Shown in pieces: positions 26,225-33,346 of a stretch of DNA of 40,592 nt (position 1 is the stretch's first letter; each line of letters begins with the position of its first letter). The translations under genes were made by a program, and so were the position numbers. The notes under the pieces were generated by a model that saw nothing but the letters and a program-made list of their open reading frames with translations, made no database searches and was not told where the DNA came from. The stretch is from an uncultured Lachnospiraceae bacterium (lineage in GTDB: Bacteria; Bacillota; Clostridia; Lachnospirales; Lachnospiraceae), in the NCBI GenBank assembly GCA_910584585.1, contig CAJUBP010000046.1:1-40592 (forward strand). The letters are read 5' to 3'.

Positions 26225-26267
26225 ATACAGCGGATGTTTTGCCTGTTTCGCTCACCATCCGCTGTAT
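26225..26267. repeat. 12-bp perfect inverted repeat between thrS and the DUF1540 gene
   Basis: ATACAGCGGATG and CATCCGCTGTAT flank a 19-base loop. It could end the thrS transcript, but no clear T tract follows on the minus strand. A leader or operator role for the DUF1540 gene is also possible. Confidence 0.5.
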
Positions 26268-26304
26268 TAGCATTTGAAAATTTAAAATGAATTATACATG
26301 ATTT

Positions 26305-28275
26305 TTACTTTTTTTGCTCTTCCTGCGCTTCTTCTTTGCGAATTTCCTTTGTGCGGATTTCTCTGCAGATCTGTTGGATGAAATCTCCCAGAGGCTTCAC
26401 GCCCTCATCGCCTGCAAATCTGCTTCTGACAGACACCGTCTTCTCCGCTTCCTCCTGCTGTCCCACAACCAGCATATAAGGCACTTTCTCCAGCCGGCTC
26501 TCTCTGATTTTGTATCCGATCTTTTCGGAACGGTTATCCACAGTGCAGAGGATCCCGTTTGCTTTCAGCTCTTTCTCCACTTCTGCCGCATAAGCTTCAT
26601 ATTTATCAGAAATCGGCAGCACCCTGACCTGTTCCGGGCACAGCCAGGTGGGGAATTTGCCGGCGTATTTCTCAATCAGCCACGCCAGGGTCCTCTCATA
26701 GCAGCCCATAGAGGTTCTGTGAATAATGTAGGGACGCACTTTGTCGCCGTTTTGATCAATGTAATACATATCAAACTGCTCTGCCAGCAGCGCATCCCAC
26801 TGAATGGTAATCATGGTGTCTTCTTTTCCGTAAACATTTTTGGCGTTGATATCAATTTTAGGCCCGTAAAACGCCGCTTCTCCCAGATCCTCCGTATAAT
26901 TGATTCCCAATTCATCCATAATTTCCCGCATATGCTGCTGTGTCTCTTCCCAGACTTCCGGTTCTCCGATGTATTTTTCCCGGTTTTCCGGATCCCATTT
27001 GGACAGATGGTAAGTCACATCCTCTTCCACACCCAGGGTGGACAGGCAGTATTTTGCCAGGGCAATACATTTCTTGAATTCCTCTACCATCTGATCCGGC
27101 CGCACAATCAAGTGGCCCTCAGATATGGTAAACTGGCGGACACGGGTCAGCCCGTGCATCTCGCCGGAATCCTCATTGCGGAACAGCGTAGAAGTCTCGC
27201 CATAGCGCAGAGGCAAATCACGGTAGGAATGCTGCTCCGCCTTGTATACATAATACTGGAACGGACAGGTCATGGGACGCAGCGCCATAACTTCTTTGTC
27301 TTTCTCTTCATCCCCCAGCACAAACATGCCGTCGGTATAGTGATCCCAGTGTCCGGAAATCTTATACAGATCCGATTTGGCCATCAGAGGCGTTTTGGTG
27401 CGGATATAGCCCCACTCATTGTCCTCTAAATCTTCAATCCACCGCTGCATGATCTGAATGATTTTGGCTCCTTTGGGCATTAAGAGGGGAAGCCCCTGAC
27501 CAATCACATCCACCGTGGTAAACAGCTTCATCTCCCGGCCCAGCTTGTTGTGATCCCGTTTCTTAATGTCTTCAAGATGCTCCAGGTACGCGTTCAATTC
27601 GTCTTTCGCAGCAAAAGCCGTGCCGTAGATTCTCTGAAGCTGGGCTTTGTTGGAATCTCCCCGCCAGTAAGCCATAGAGGAAGAAATCAGCTTAAACGCC
27701 TTGATGGGCTTTGTGCTCATCAGATGGGGGCCTGCGCAGAGATCTGTAAACCCTTCGCCCTGCTTATAAAAAGAAATCTCCGCATCTTCCGGCAGATCTT
27801 CGATCAATTCCACTTTATAGGGTTCCTCCCTGTCTTTCATCATCTGAATGGCTTCCGCCCTGGGAAGGGTGAACTTCTCTAATCGGTTCCCTTCTTTTAT
27901 AATTTTCTTCATCTCTTTTTCCAGATTGTCCAAATCCTCCCTGGAAAATGGCTCCGCCTCAAAATCGTAGTAGAATCCTTCGTCAATGGAAGGGCCGATT
28001 GCCAGCTTCGCGTTGGGGAACAGCCTCTTTACCGCCTCCGCAAGCACATGGGAGCAGGTGTGGCGGACCGTGCGGATTCCCTCCGGATCTTTCTGGGTGA
28101 GCAGATTCAGCCCGCAGTCGCTGTCAAGGACTGTTCTGAGATCCATCACCCTTCCATCCACTTCGCCGGCGCAGGCCGCGCGGGCCAGCCCTTCGCTGAT
28201 GTCCAAAGCAATGTCATAAATACTCTTCGGTTCACTGTATTCTTTTACAGAACCGTCTTTTAATGTAATTTTCAT
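26305..28275 (-). CDS. thrS: Threonyl-tRNA synthetase
   Basis: ThrRS charges tRNA-Thr. The 656-residue protein has an N-terminal TGS domain (MKITLKDGSVKEY), the editing domain with HTCSH (H72, H76) and the later DLCAGPH, and the class II catalytic core. Motif 2 is near FRNEDSGEMHGLTRVRQF and motif 3 is in GCYERTLAWLIEKY. An anticodon-binding domain (VRVLPISDKYEAYA) and a short charged tail follow. The ATG at 28275 has GGAG upstream. It is the second gene of an operon led by a threonine T-box, so it should be induced when tRNA-Thr is uncharged. Confidence 0.97.
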   Translation of the reverse strand: MKITLKDGSVKEYSEPKSIYDIALDISEGLARAACAGEVDGRVMDLRTVLDSDCGLNLLTQKDPEGIRTVRHTCSHVLAEAVKRLFPNAKLAIGPSIDEGFYYDFEAEPFSREDLDNLEKEMKKIIKEGNRLEKFTLPRAEAIQMMKDREEPYKVELIEDLPEDAEISFYKQGEGFTDLCAGPHLMSTKPIKAFKLISSSMAYWRGDSNKAQLQRIYGTAFAAKDELNAYLEHLEDIKKRDHNKLGREMKLFTTVDVIGQGLPLLMPKGAKIIQIMQRWIEDLEDNEWGYIRTKTPLMAKSDLYKISGHWDHYTDGMFVLGDEEKDKEVMALRPMTCPFQYYVYKAEQHSYRDLPLRYGETSTLFRNEDSGEMHGLTRVRQFTISEGHLIVRPDQMVEEFKKCIALAKYCLSTLGVEEDVTYHLSKWDPENREKYIGEPEVWEETQQHMREIMDELGINYTEDLGEAAFYGPKIDINAKNVYGKEDTMITIQWDALLAEQFDMYYIDQNGDKVRPYIIHRTSMGCYERTLAWLIEKYAGKFPTWLCPEQVRVLPISDKYEAYAAEVEKELKANGILCTVDNRSEKIGYKIRESRLEKVPYMLVVGQQEEAEKTVSVRSRFAGDEGVKPLGDFIQQICREIRTKEIRKEEAQEEQKK

Positions 28276-28333
28276 TTTCTATACTCCTTTTTTCTCGGAT
28301 GGCCATGCGGCCTGTCGCACGATAGCGAGTTTA

Positions 28334-28615
28334 CTAATTAAAAGAAATCTCTCCCTCTTCCATATCTTCCATATCGTCCATATCGTCGGAATCCTCCCAA
28401 TCATCAAAGCAATCCTCCGGATATTCATTTCCGTTATTGGTATTGTCACTGCCGTTATGGGAACCTATGGTGGTATGTTTGATCCGTTTGGGAGCAAATA
28501 CAAATCCTATCACAATCCCGCCCAACAGGCTGGCGGCAATGGTCAGAACATATTCTTTCTTTGTCATCGCCACAATATCAGTTAACGTCTCGGTCCATTC
28601 TTTCATTTTGCACAT
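28334..28615 (-). CDS. Small single-pass membrane protein with an acidic tail, first gene after the Thr T-box
   Basis: I do not recognise this 93-residue protein. From the ATG at 28615 (MCKMKEWTETLTDIV) it has a cytoplasmic amphipathic start and one membrane segment (YVLTIAASLLGGIVIGFVFA) followed by a basic KRIK. A hydrophilic N/G/S stretch and a strongly acidic end (DDWEDSDDMDDMEDMEEGE) follow. AAAGGAG lies 7 bases before the start. The open frame continues upstream to 28792, but that part overlaps the T-box terminator and antiterminator and is not coding. It lies between the T-box and thrS and is presumably induced by threonine starvation. The layout resembles YtxH-like small membrane proteins, but this is only a resemblance. 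Confidence 0.75.
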   Translation of the reverse strand: MCKMKEWTETLTDIVAMTKKEYVLTIAASLLGGIVIGFVFAPKRIKHTTIGSHNGSDNTNNGNEYPEDCFDDWEDSDDMDDMEDMEEGEISFN

Positions 28616-28689
28616 AATCATTCTCCTTTCAACTTTGCAGGGCTTCTGCTTAAAAGCGTCATTCGCGTCATACATTTTTTTCATAAGAT

Positions 28690-29069
28690 AAAAAAAACAT
28701 GCAATACAGCATCTGCCTGCTGTACTGCATGGGACGTATAAAACGCGGTTCCACCCTGCTTGTTTTGTTCGCGTACCCGCAGGCCAATTCATTCGCCGGA
28801 AGCTTCCTGCTTTTCAAGAAAAACAGCAAATCATTCGGTAAATCAGCATACTCTCGAGTATCCTAGCAAAACCTCTCATTCTGACGATAACGGGGTCACC
28901 GGGCTTTCGCCGCTCCAGGGTGGTCTTGGGCTGTTTCCTGCCAAACCGCTTCCAGCCCCGAACGATTCCTGTTCTTCGGCGGTTCTCTCTGCCTTTTTCT
29001 TCTCAGGGCGATTCCTGAATTCAATTAAGAAAAACCGGCATTCCACAGCTTACTCTTCCTGTCAACGCT
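28690..29069 (-). ncRNA. T-box riboswitch, threonine-type leader of the thrS operon
   Basis: The diagnostic antiterminator element GGGTGGAACCGCG lies at 28756-28744 on the minus strand. Its UGGA would pair with a tRNA ending in UCCA. It is followed by a terminator: CATGCAGTACAGCA pairing with TGCTGTATTGCATG (28731-28698) and then eight T residues. The 5' end resembles a stem I base (AGGAAGAGTAAGC near 29055). A candidate specifier ACC lies at 28896-28894 in GGTGACCCCG. Threonine specificity follows mainly from thrS downstream. Confidence 0.93.
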
Positions 29070-29076
29070 TTTGCTT

Positions 29077-29106
29077 ATTCTATATGGGCAGCTTTCCCTG
29101 ATCCAA
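29077..29106 (-). promoter_or_regulatory. Promoter of the T-box operon
   Basis: TTGGAT (29106-29101), an 18-bp spacer and TAGAAT (29082-29077) on the minus strand place the start of transcription near 29070, exactly where stem I of the T-box should begin. Confidence 0.6.
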
Positions 29107-29164
29107 GGATCCCATAAACCGCTGTTTCGGAAAGGTTTCTGACTCTTGGCCGGAATTTCTGCTT

Positions 29165-29230
29165 AGGAACTGTTCAGAAATAACTTTTAAATAGTGCGCA
29201 GAATTTAAAAGTTATTTCTGAACAGTTCCT
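29165..29230. repeat. 28-bp perfect inverted repeat (AGGAACTGTTCAG... family)
   Basis: Two 28-bp arms that are perfect reverse complements begin AGGAACTGTTCAGAAATAAC and flank a 10-base loop. There is no T tract on either side, so a plain terminator is unlikely. It lies between the SEC-C gene and the T-box promoter. The perfect arms suggest a recently inserted palindromic or MITE-like repeat. Confidence 0.9.
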
Positions 29231-29268
29231 TACTATACTATAATCTATTTTTCCCGATGTGTAAAGGA

Positions 29269-29775
29269 CTATTTATTCCTTCCGCAGCACTTTTTATATT
29301 TTTTCCCGCTGCCGCAGGGGCAGGGATCGTTGGGATACACTTTGTCCTCTTTGACAATTGTGCCGCTTTTCTTCTGTTCCAAATACAGCCTGTGCCTGGT
29401 TTCCTCATCATAGATCTTCTCCCACTGAGGAAGCTCATAGAGCCAGTCCGCTTTGGCATCCACCATGTTCTTGTACAGCTTTTCCTTGTCAAAGGCCAGG
29501 CTTACCTTGGTGTCTTCTTCCATTTCATCAATGGGATTGGGCGTAATCAGACTGTCATTGATGCCGTCTAAAAATCCCGTCATATCCATGATAGACAGTT
29601 CATATTTCTCTGCCAATTCTTTGACTGTGCCTTCCACAGCCTGATCCGGCTCTTCCAGCAATTTCTCATAAACTCCTTTTTCCAGAAGAAAATATCTCTG
29701 CCAGAATTTCTGAAGTTCCCCCTTATTGGTTTCCTGATTGTACGCAATTTCTTTCCACTGTTCTAATAATGCCAT
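29269..29775 (-). CDS. SEC-C metal-binding motif protein
   Basis: A 168-residue protein whose C-terminus is the SEC-C zinc motif PNDPCPCGSGKKYKKCCG, as at the end of SecA. The rest is helical and acidic (EWKEIAYNQ to YELPQWEKIYDEE) and resembles stand-alone SEC-C proteins of Firmicutes of unknown function. I use the ATG at 29775 (MALLEQWKE); the ATG at 29787 directly abuts the AAAGG site and is too close. It is monocistronic, flanked on both sides by palindromic repeats. Confidence 0.85.
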   Translation of the reverse strand: MALLEQWKEIAYNQETNKGELQKFWQRYFLLEKGVYEKLLEEPDQAVEGTVKELAEKYELSIMDMTGFLDGINDSLITPNPIDEMEEDTKVSLAFDKEKLYKNMVDAKADWLYELPQWEKIYDEETRHRLYLEQKKSGTIVKEDKVYPNDPCPCGSGKKYKKCCGRNK

Positions 29776-29856
29776 TTTAAATACCATCCTTTGTCATTAT
29801 TCTTCGAAAGTATATGCTTCCATATCCTTTCCGCCCGCCGTATGTACAGGCTTTTC

Positions 29857-29905
29857 CTAGAGCGTGTCTTAAAATTCATTCCCGCAATTTTAAGACACGC
29901 TCTAG
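29857..29905. repeat. 20-bp perfect inverted repeat (CTAGAGCGTGTCTTAAAATT)
   Basis: The arm CTAGAGCGTGTCTTAAAATT and its exact reverse complement flank the 9-base loop CATTCCCGC. A half copy including part of the loop lies at 23061-23082. It sits upstream of the SEC-C gene, next to palindromic element B. Confidence 0.95.
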
Positions 29906-29954
29906 TATAACTCATTTCCGCTGTTTTTTCAAAGGATTTTTTCACGCATGTCAA

Positions 29955-30056
29955 AATGGGGCCGCCGAAATGGATTTTGCCCGCAATATATGTTCTGAAA
30001 CCCAGAAGTTCTCAGCTATATATTGTGGAAATGTTCCATTTTCCGGCAGCCCCATT
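29955..30056. repeat. Palindromic element B (same family as 22851-22955)
   Basis: An imperfect inverted repeat of about 102 bases with GGGGC[CT]GCCG ends and CAATATAT inner arms. Its right arm, ATATATTGTGGAAA through CATTTTCCGGCAGCC, matches element A closely. A 12-base motif AAGCCCCCACTT occurs 15 bases beyond element A (22970-22981) and, inverted, about 70 bases beyond element B (30125-30136). Confidence 0.85.
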
Positions 30057-30200
30057 CTAAAAAGGGGAGGATAAGTATTTAACCTTATCTTTGGTTCAAA
30101 GCATTTTGCTTTACCGAGCAGGACAAGTGGGGGCTTTGTCCCTTTCGGATGATAATAGTATAAACGGTTTTTCGTTCTTTATTCAAAAAAATAAAAAAAT

Positions 30201-30230
30201 TTACTATTTTTTTGAAGGCTGTGTTAGAAT
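30201..30230 (+). promoter_or_regulatory. Promoter of the spermidine-synthase-like gene, extended -10
   Basis: TTACTA (30201-30206), an 18-bp spacer and TAGAAT (30225-30230) with TGT directly before the -10. The upstream side is a strongly A+T-rich tract that could act as an UP element. It leaves a leader of about 115 bases. Confidence 0.55.
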
Positions 30231-30236
30231 AGGGAT

Positions 30237-30351
30237 ATGCCCGTGAGCCAAATGATTTTCCAGCAGATTCCAATATTAGGAAAATCAACGGCAAATCATT
30301 TGGAAATAAGTATGCTTGCGAGTATAAAATTAGAAATAAAGGTGGTAACTT
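30237..30351 (+). promoter_or_regulatory. Structured 5' leader with two mutually exclusive stems
   Basis: CCAAATGATTT (30248-30258) is the exact complement of AAATCATTTGG (30293-30303), an 11-bp stem. TGATTTTCC (30253-30261) is the exact complement of GGAAAATCA (30279-30287), a 9-bp stem. The two 5' strands overlap at TGATTT, so only one stem can form. The layout resembles a regulatory switch, but no known riboswitch class is recognised. AAAGGTGG near 30341 is the ribosome binding site. Confidence 0.45.
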
Positions 30352-31926
30352 ATGAAAGAAAAAAATATGTTGGACAGCAAATATTTTCTGTATGTGACGG
30401 AATTTTTCTCCGGCATGTCCGTGATGGCGGTGGAACTGGGCGCAAGCCGGCTGATGGCTCCCTACTTCAGTTCTTCCCAGATTGTATGGACGGTCATTAT
30501 CGGCGTCATTATGATCGCCATGGCCCTGGGCAATGTCTGGGGCGGCCGCCTGGCAGACAAATCTCCCTCCCCGGACAGGCTGTATGGAAGGCTGCTGCTG
30601 GCCGCTGTGTGGATTGCGCTGATTCCATTTGCAGGAAGATATCTGATCGGCGGAATCTCACTGCTTCTGGCCGCGTTTGTCACCAAAAATTTTCTGATCT
30701 GGGCCGCGCTCTTTGCCTGCCTTGCGGTATTTGCCTTTCCCTGTGTTCTTCTCGGCACTGTCACTCCGTCACTGGTAAAGTACGCGGTAAACAGCTTAGA
30801 CAGCAACGGAAGAACCGTAGGGGAGCTGAACGCCTTAAATACCATCGGCAGTATTATCGGAACTTTTCTGCCTACCTTTGTCACCATCCCTTCAGTGGGA
30901 ACAGCGGTGACATTTCTGATTTTTTCCGGCGTGCTGGCCTGTATCAGTATCCTGTACTTTCTCTCTCTGCGCAAAAATATGGTGAAATGCGCGCTGAGCC
31001 TTGCGCTGATTCTTGCGCTGGGCCTGACCTCTTCCACTTACAGTTTTGCCTTCTGGGAAAAAGATATTACCTTGGAAGATGAATCCATCTACAATTATCT
31101 GCAGGTAAAAGAGACGGATTCCTCTGTCATTCTGTCCACAAACGTACTCTTCGGCGTACAGTCCATCTTAATGAAAGACGCCAGGCTCACCGGCATGTAC
31201 TACGATTACGCGCTGGCTGCGCCCCTGATGGCGGGCATCGCCGAAGACAAGCCCGGAGACATACTGATTCTGGGTCTTGGCACCGGCACCTTCGCCAAAT
31301 ACTGCAGCGAATATTTTCCGGGATGCTCCATTGAGGGCGTGGAAATTGACGAAAAAATCGCGAATCTGGCCACTGAATATTTTGAACTGCCGGATTCTGT
31401 GCAGGTGTCCGTCTACGACGGACGTTCCTATCTGGCGGCCTCAGACAAAAAATATGATGTGATTATGGTGGACGCTTATCAGGACATTACCATTCCGTTT
31501 CAAATGTCCTCGAAAGAATTTTTCACAGAAGTGGCGGATCATCTGAATCCTTACGGCGTTATGGTGGTAAATATGAATATGAAATCCAGCTCCAAAGATT
31601 CCATCAACGATTATCTCTGCGACACCATGGGCTCCGTATTTCAATATGTTTACACCGCCCCGGTAAGGGGCGGAACCAACTGCGAGGTGTTCGCCTTCCA
31701 AAATCCTGAGGTTATGGAAACCTTCGATCAGGGAAAAAGTTCCCTGACGGATACGGAGCTTTCTGATATGATGGAAACTGTTTCCAGTGAATTATCTCTA
31801 AGGGAATCCGGAGATTTGATCCTGACAGACGACAAAGCCCCAGTAGAGCTTTTGGGAATGCGGGTGCTGGACGAAATCATCGGAGAAGAGCTGGACTATT
31901 ACCGGGAACTGCTTCCGCTGTTTTGA
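30352..31926 (+). CDS. Membrane-fused spermidine-synthase-like methyltransferase-fold protein
   Basis: A 524-residue fusion. The first 230 residues hold about seven membrane segments (starting YVTEFFSGMSVMAVELGASRL, typical for the integral membrane part of such fusions). The second half is a spermidine synthase-like Rossmann domain with ILILGLGTGTFAKY, the acidic EGVEIDEKIA and VMVDAYQDITIPFQ. Such proteins are annotated as fused MFS/spermidine synthase; whether they make polyamines is doubtful, since catalytic residues of true SpeE are only partly recognisable. The ATG follows AAAGGTGG. It is the only clear plus-strand gene in the window. Confidence 0.85.
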   Translation: MKEKNMLDSKYFLYVTEFFSGMSVMAVELGASRLMAPYFSSSQIVWTVIIGVIMIAMALGNVWGGRLADKSPSPDRLYGRLLLAAVWIALIPFAGRYLIGGISLLLAAFVTKNFLIWAALFACLAVFAFPCVLLGTVTPSLVKYAVNSLDSNGRTVGELNALNTIGSIIGTFLPTFVTIPSVGTAVTFLIFSGVLACISILYFLSLRKNMVKCALSLALILALGLTSSTYSFAFWEKDITLEDESIYNYLQVKETDSSVILSTNVLFGVQSILMKDARLTGMYYDYALAAPLMAGIAEDKPGDILILGLGTGTFAKYCSEYFPGCSIEGVEIDEKIANLATEYFELPDSVQVSVYDGRSYLAASDKKYDVIMVDAYQDITIPFQMSSKEFFTEVADHLNPYGVMVVNMNMKSSSKDSINDYLCDTMGSVFQYVYTAPVRGGTNCEVFAFQNPEVMETFDQGKSSLTDTELSDMMETVSSELSLRESGDLILTDDKAPVELLGMRVLDEIIGEELDYYRELLPLF

Positions 31927-31928
31927 CG

Positions 31929-32120
31929 GACGCTTTCTCCAGCGGATATCTCTGGCAGAAATGGTGCGAAAACTACTTCCATTGTTTTCAGAGACGCTTT
32001 CTCCAGCGGATATCCCTGGCGGAAATGGCGCGAAAACTATTTCCATTGTTTTAAGAGACGCTTTCTCCAGCGGATATCTTTGGCGGAAATGGCGCAGAAC
32101 TATTTCCACTGTTTTAACAG
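31929..32120. repeat. Three 64-bp tandem repeats between two convergent genes
   Basis: Units start at 31929, 31993 and 32057, each beginning GACGCTTTCTCCAGCGGATA. They differ at a handful of positions. Inside each, TTTC-CCAG and CTGG-GAAA can form a short hairpin. The tail of the unit (AACTA[CT]TTCCATTGTTTT) resembles the 3' end of the preceding gene (AACTGCTTCCGCTGTTTT), and the third unit's tail encodes the last codons of the glycosidase on the other strand. Confidence 0.92.
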
Positions 32121-33233
32121 CCATTTCCCCCAGGGTGTTAAATCTTTGGATTTCCAGCCGGAATTCTTGCTGCAGGAAGTTTTCAGCAATGCGGAGCTTT
32201 CTGCTTTATTGGAAAGATTCCAGGCAATATAACTGATTTTATTCTTATTTAAAAACTTCATCCACAGGCCGCCCTCTGTCTTATTCAGCGCCCCGTTTCC
32301 GGAAGCGTCTGAGATGCCGAATTCTGACACAAACAGCGGAAGTCCCCGATCTAATGCCGTCTGCGCTTTGTTTCTCAGATATTCCCCGTGGGTTCCTGCG
32401 TAAAAATGCAGGGTATACATGAGATTCTTATAGCCCCGGATGGGGTTTTCCGCTGCAAGTTCTACGTCCTGAGACCAGTTGGGCGTCCCAACGAGAATTA
32501 CGGCGTTTTTATCCCTGGCCCGAATCACTTTTATTACCTTTTCGGCATAAGACTTGATGGCCTCCCAGGAAACGCCGCCGTTAGGCTCATTGCAGATTTC
32601 ATAGATGACATTGGTGCGGTTCTTGTATTTCGAAGCCATTTTCTTAAAAAAAGCAAGGGATTCCTTTTCGTAAGTCTTGGGATTGCCGTCGCTTAAGATA
32701 TGCCAGTCGATAATCACATACAGGCCCGATTGGGCGGCATATCTCACACCCTGATCAATTTTCTTTTCCAATGCTCTGCGGTTGGCCTTGTCTCCGGTGC
32801 AGTAACCGTTGTATTCGCCGGTATACATTGCCAGGCGCACGGCGTTGATGTGCCAGTTTTTCTTCATATAAGAAAATGCCTTCTGGTTCACATATTGAGG
32901 ATACCAGGACAGGCCGTGGGTGCTGACCCCTTTCAGCTGGACAGTTTTCCCTTTAGAATTGACCAGCCGGGTGCCTTTTACCTTTAGCGACGGAAGCTTT
33001 GCTCCGTGAACCGGCAGTTCTCTAAGCGCCATAGAAGATTCACTGGCGGATGCAGATCCAGATGCGGAAGCCTGGATGTAAACCGGCAATTCTCTAAGCG
33101 CTATAGAAGATTCACTGAAAGATGCAGCTTCTAATGCGGAAGCCTGACTGTAAACCGGCAGCATTCCCGCTGCCAAGGAACAAACCATTGCCAGCAAGCA
33201 ACTGAATAGAAGCAAAATTCTCTTTTTTCTCAT
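32100..33233 (-). CDS. Secreted glycoside hydrolase family 5 (endoglucanase-like)
   Basis: A 377-residue secreted enzyme. The start at 33233 (MRKKRILLLFSCLLAMVC) gives a clean signal peptide; the ORF extends further upstream without one. After a repetitive linker the GH5 barrel follows: R in NAVRLAMYTGEY, DWH, the acid/base E216 in ICNEPNG, the HFYAG motif and the nucleophile E304 in FVSEFGISDASGNG. These match endo-beta-1,4-glucanases (subfamily 2-like). The linker holds a 24-residue duplication (SESSIALRELPVYIQAS). There is no carbohydrate-binding or anchoring domain. The last five codons lie in a 64-bp tandem repeat. Confidence 0.93.
   Translation of the reverse strand: MRKKRILLLFSCLLAMVCSLAAGMLPVYSQASALEAASFSESSIALRELPVYIQASASGSASASESSMALRELPVHGAKLPSLKVKGTRLVNSKGKTVQLKGVSTHGLSWYPQYVNQKAFSYMKKNWHINAVRLAMYTGEYNGYCTGDKANRRALEKKIDQGVRYAAQSGLYVIIDWHILSDGNPKTYEKESLAFFKKMASKYKNRTNVIYEICNEPNGGVSWEAIKSYAEKVIKVIRARDKNAVILVGTPNWSQDVELAAENPIRGYKNLMYTLHFYAGTHGEYLRNKAQTALDRGLPLFVSEFGISDASGNGALNKTEGGLWMKFLNKNKISYIAWNLSNKAESSALLKTSCSKNSGWKSKDLTPWGKWLLKQWK
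33009..33152. repeat. 72-bp in-frame duplication in the glycosidase linker
   Basis: AACCGGCA anchors recur at 33009, 33081 and 33153, exactly 72 bases apart. The unit encodes 24 residues of a serine/alanine-rich linker after the signal peptide. The frame is kept. Confidence 0.85.
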
Positions 33234-33255
33234 ATTTCTCACTTTTCCTTTCCAG

Positions 33256-33284
33256 ACATTAACAGACGATGAAACATCTGTCAA
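33256..33284 (-). promoter_or_regulatory. Promoter of the GH5 gene
   Basis: TTGACA (33284-33279), a 17-bp spacer and TAATGT (33261-33256) on the minus strand. It lies 23 bases before the chosen ATG and supports the start at 33233 over the longer ORF. Confidence 0.7.
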
Positions 33285-33346
33285 ATTCTTTACTTCTCTA
33301 GAATGTGTTTGTGGAATGCATCTGTCAGAAAACATTTTCAGACAAG

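Noticed and set aside
28616..28792. N-terminal extension of the small membrane protein to 152 residues
   Set aside because: It overlaps the T-box antiterminator and terminator; the good ribosome binding site points to the ATG at 28615.
30237..31082. 281-residue plus-strand ORF overlapping the spermidine-synthase-like gene
   Set aside because: It is a shadow frame; the overlapping 524-residue protein has clear domains and the binding site.
31929..32120. 64-bp repeats as a short CRISPR array
   Set aside because: The whole 64-bp unit is repeated, with no variable spacers.
33323..33344. TGTC(T)GAAAA hairpin just after the reverse transcriptase as a terminator
   Set aside because: A mismatch in a short stem and no T tract; the unit may end elsewhere.
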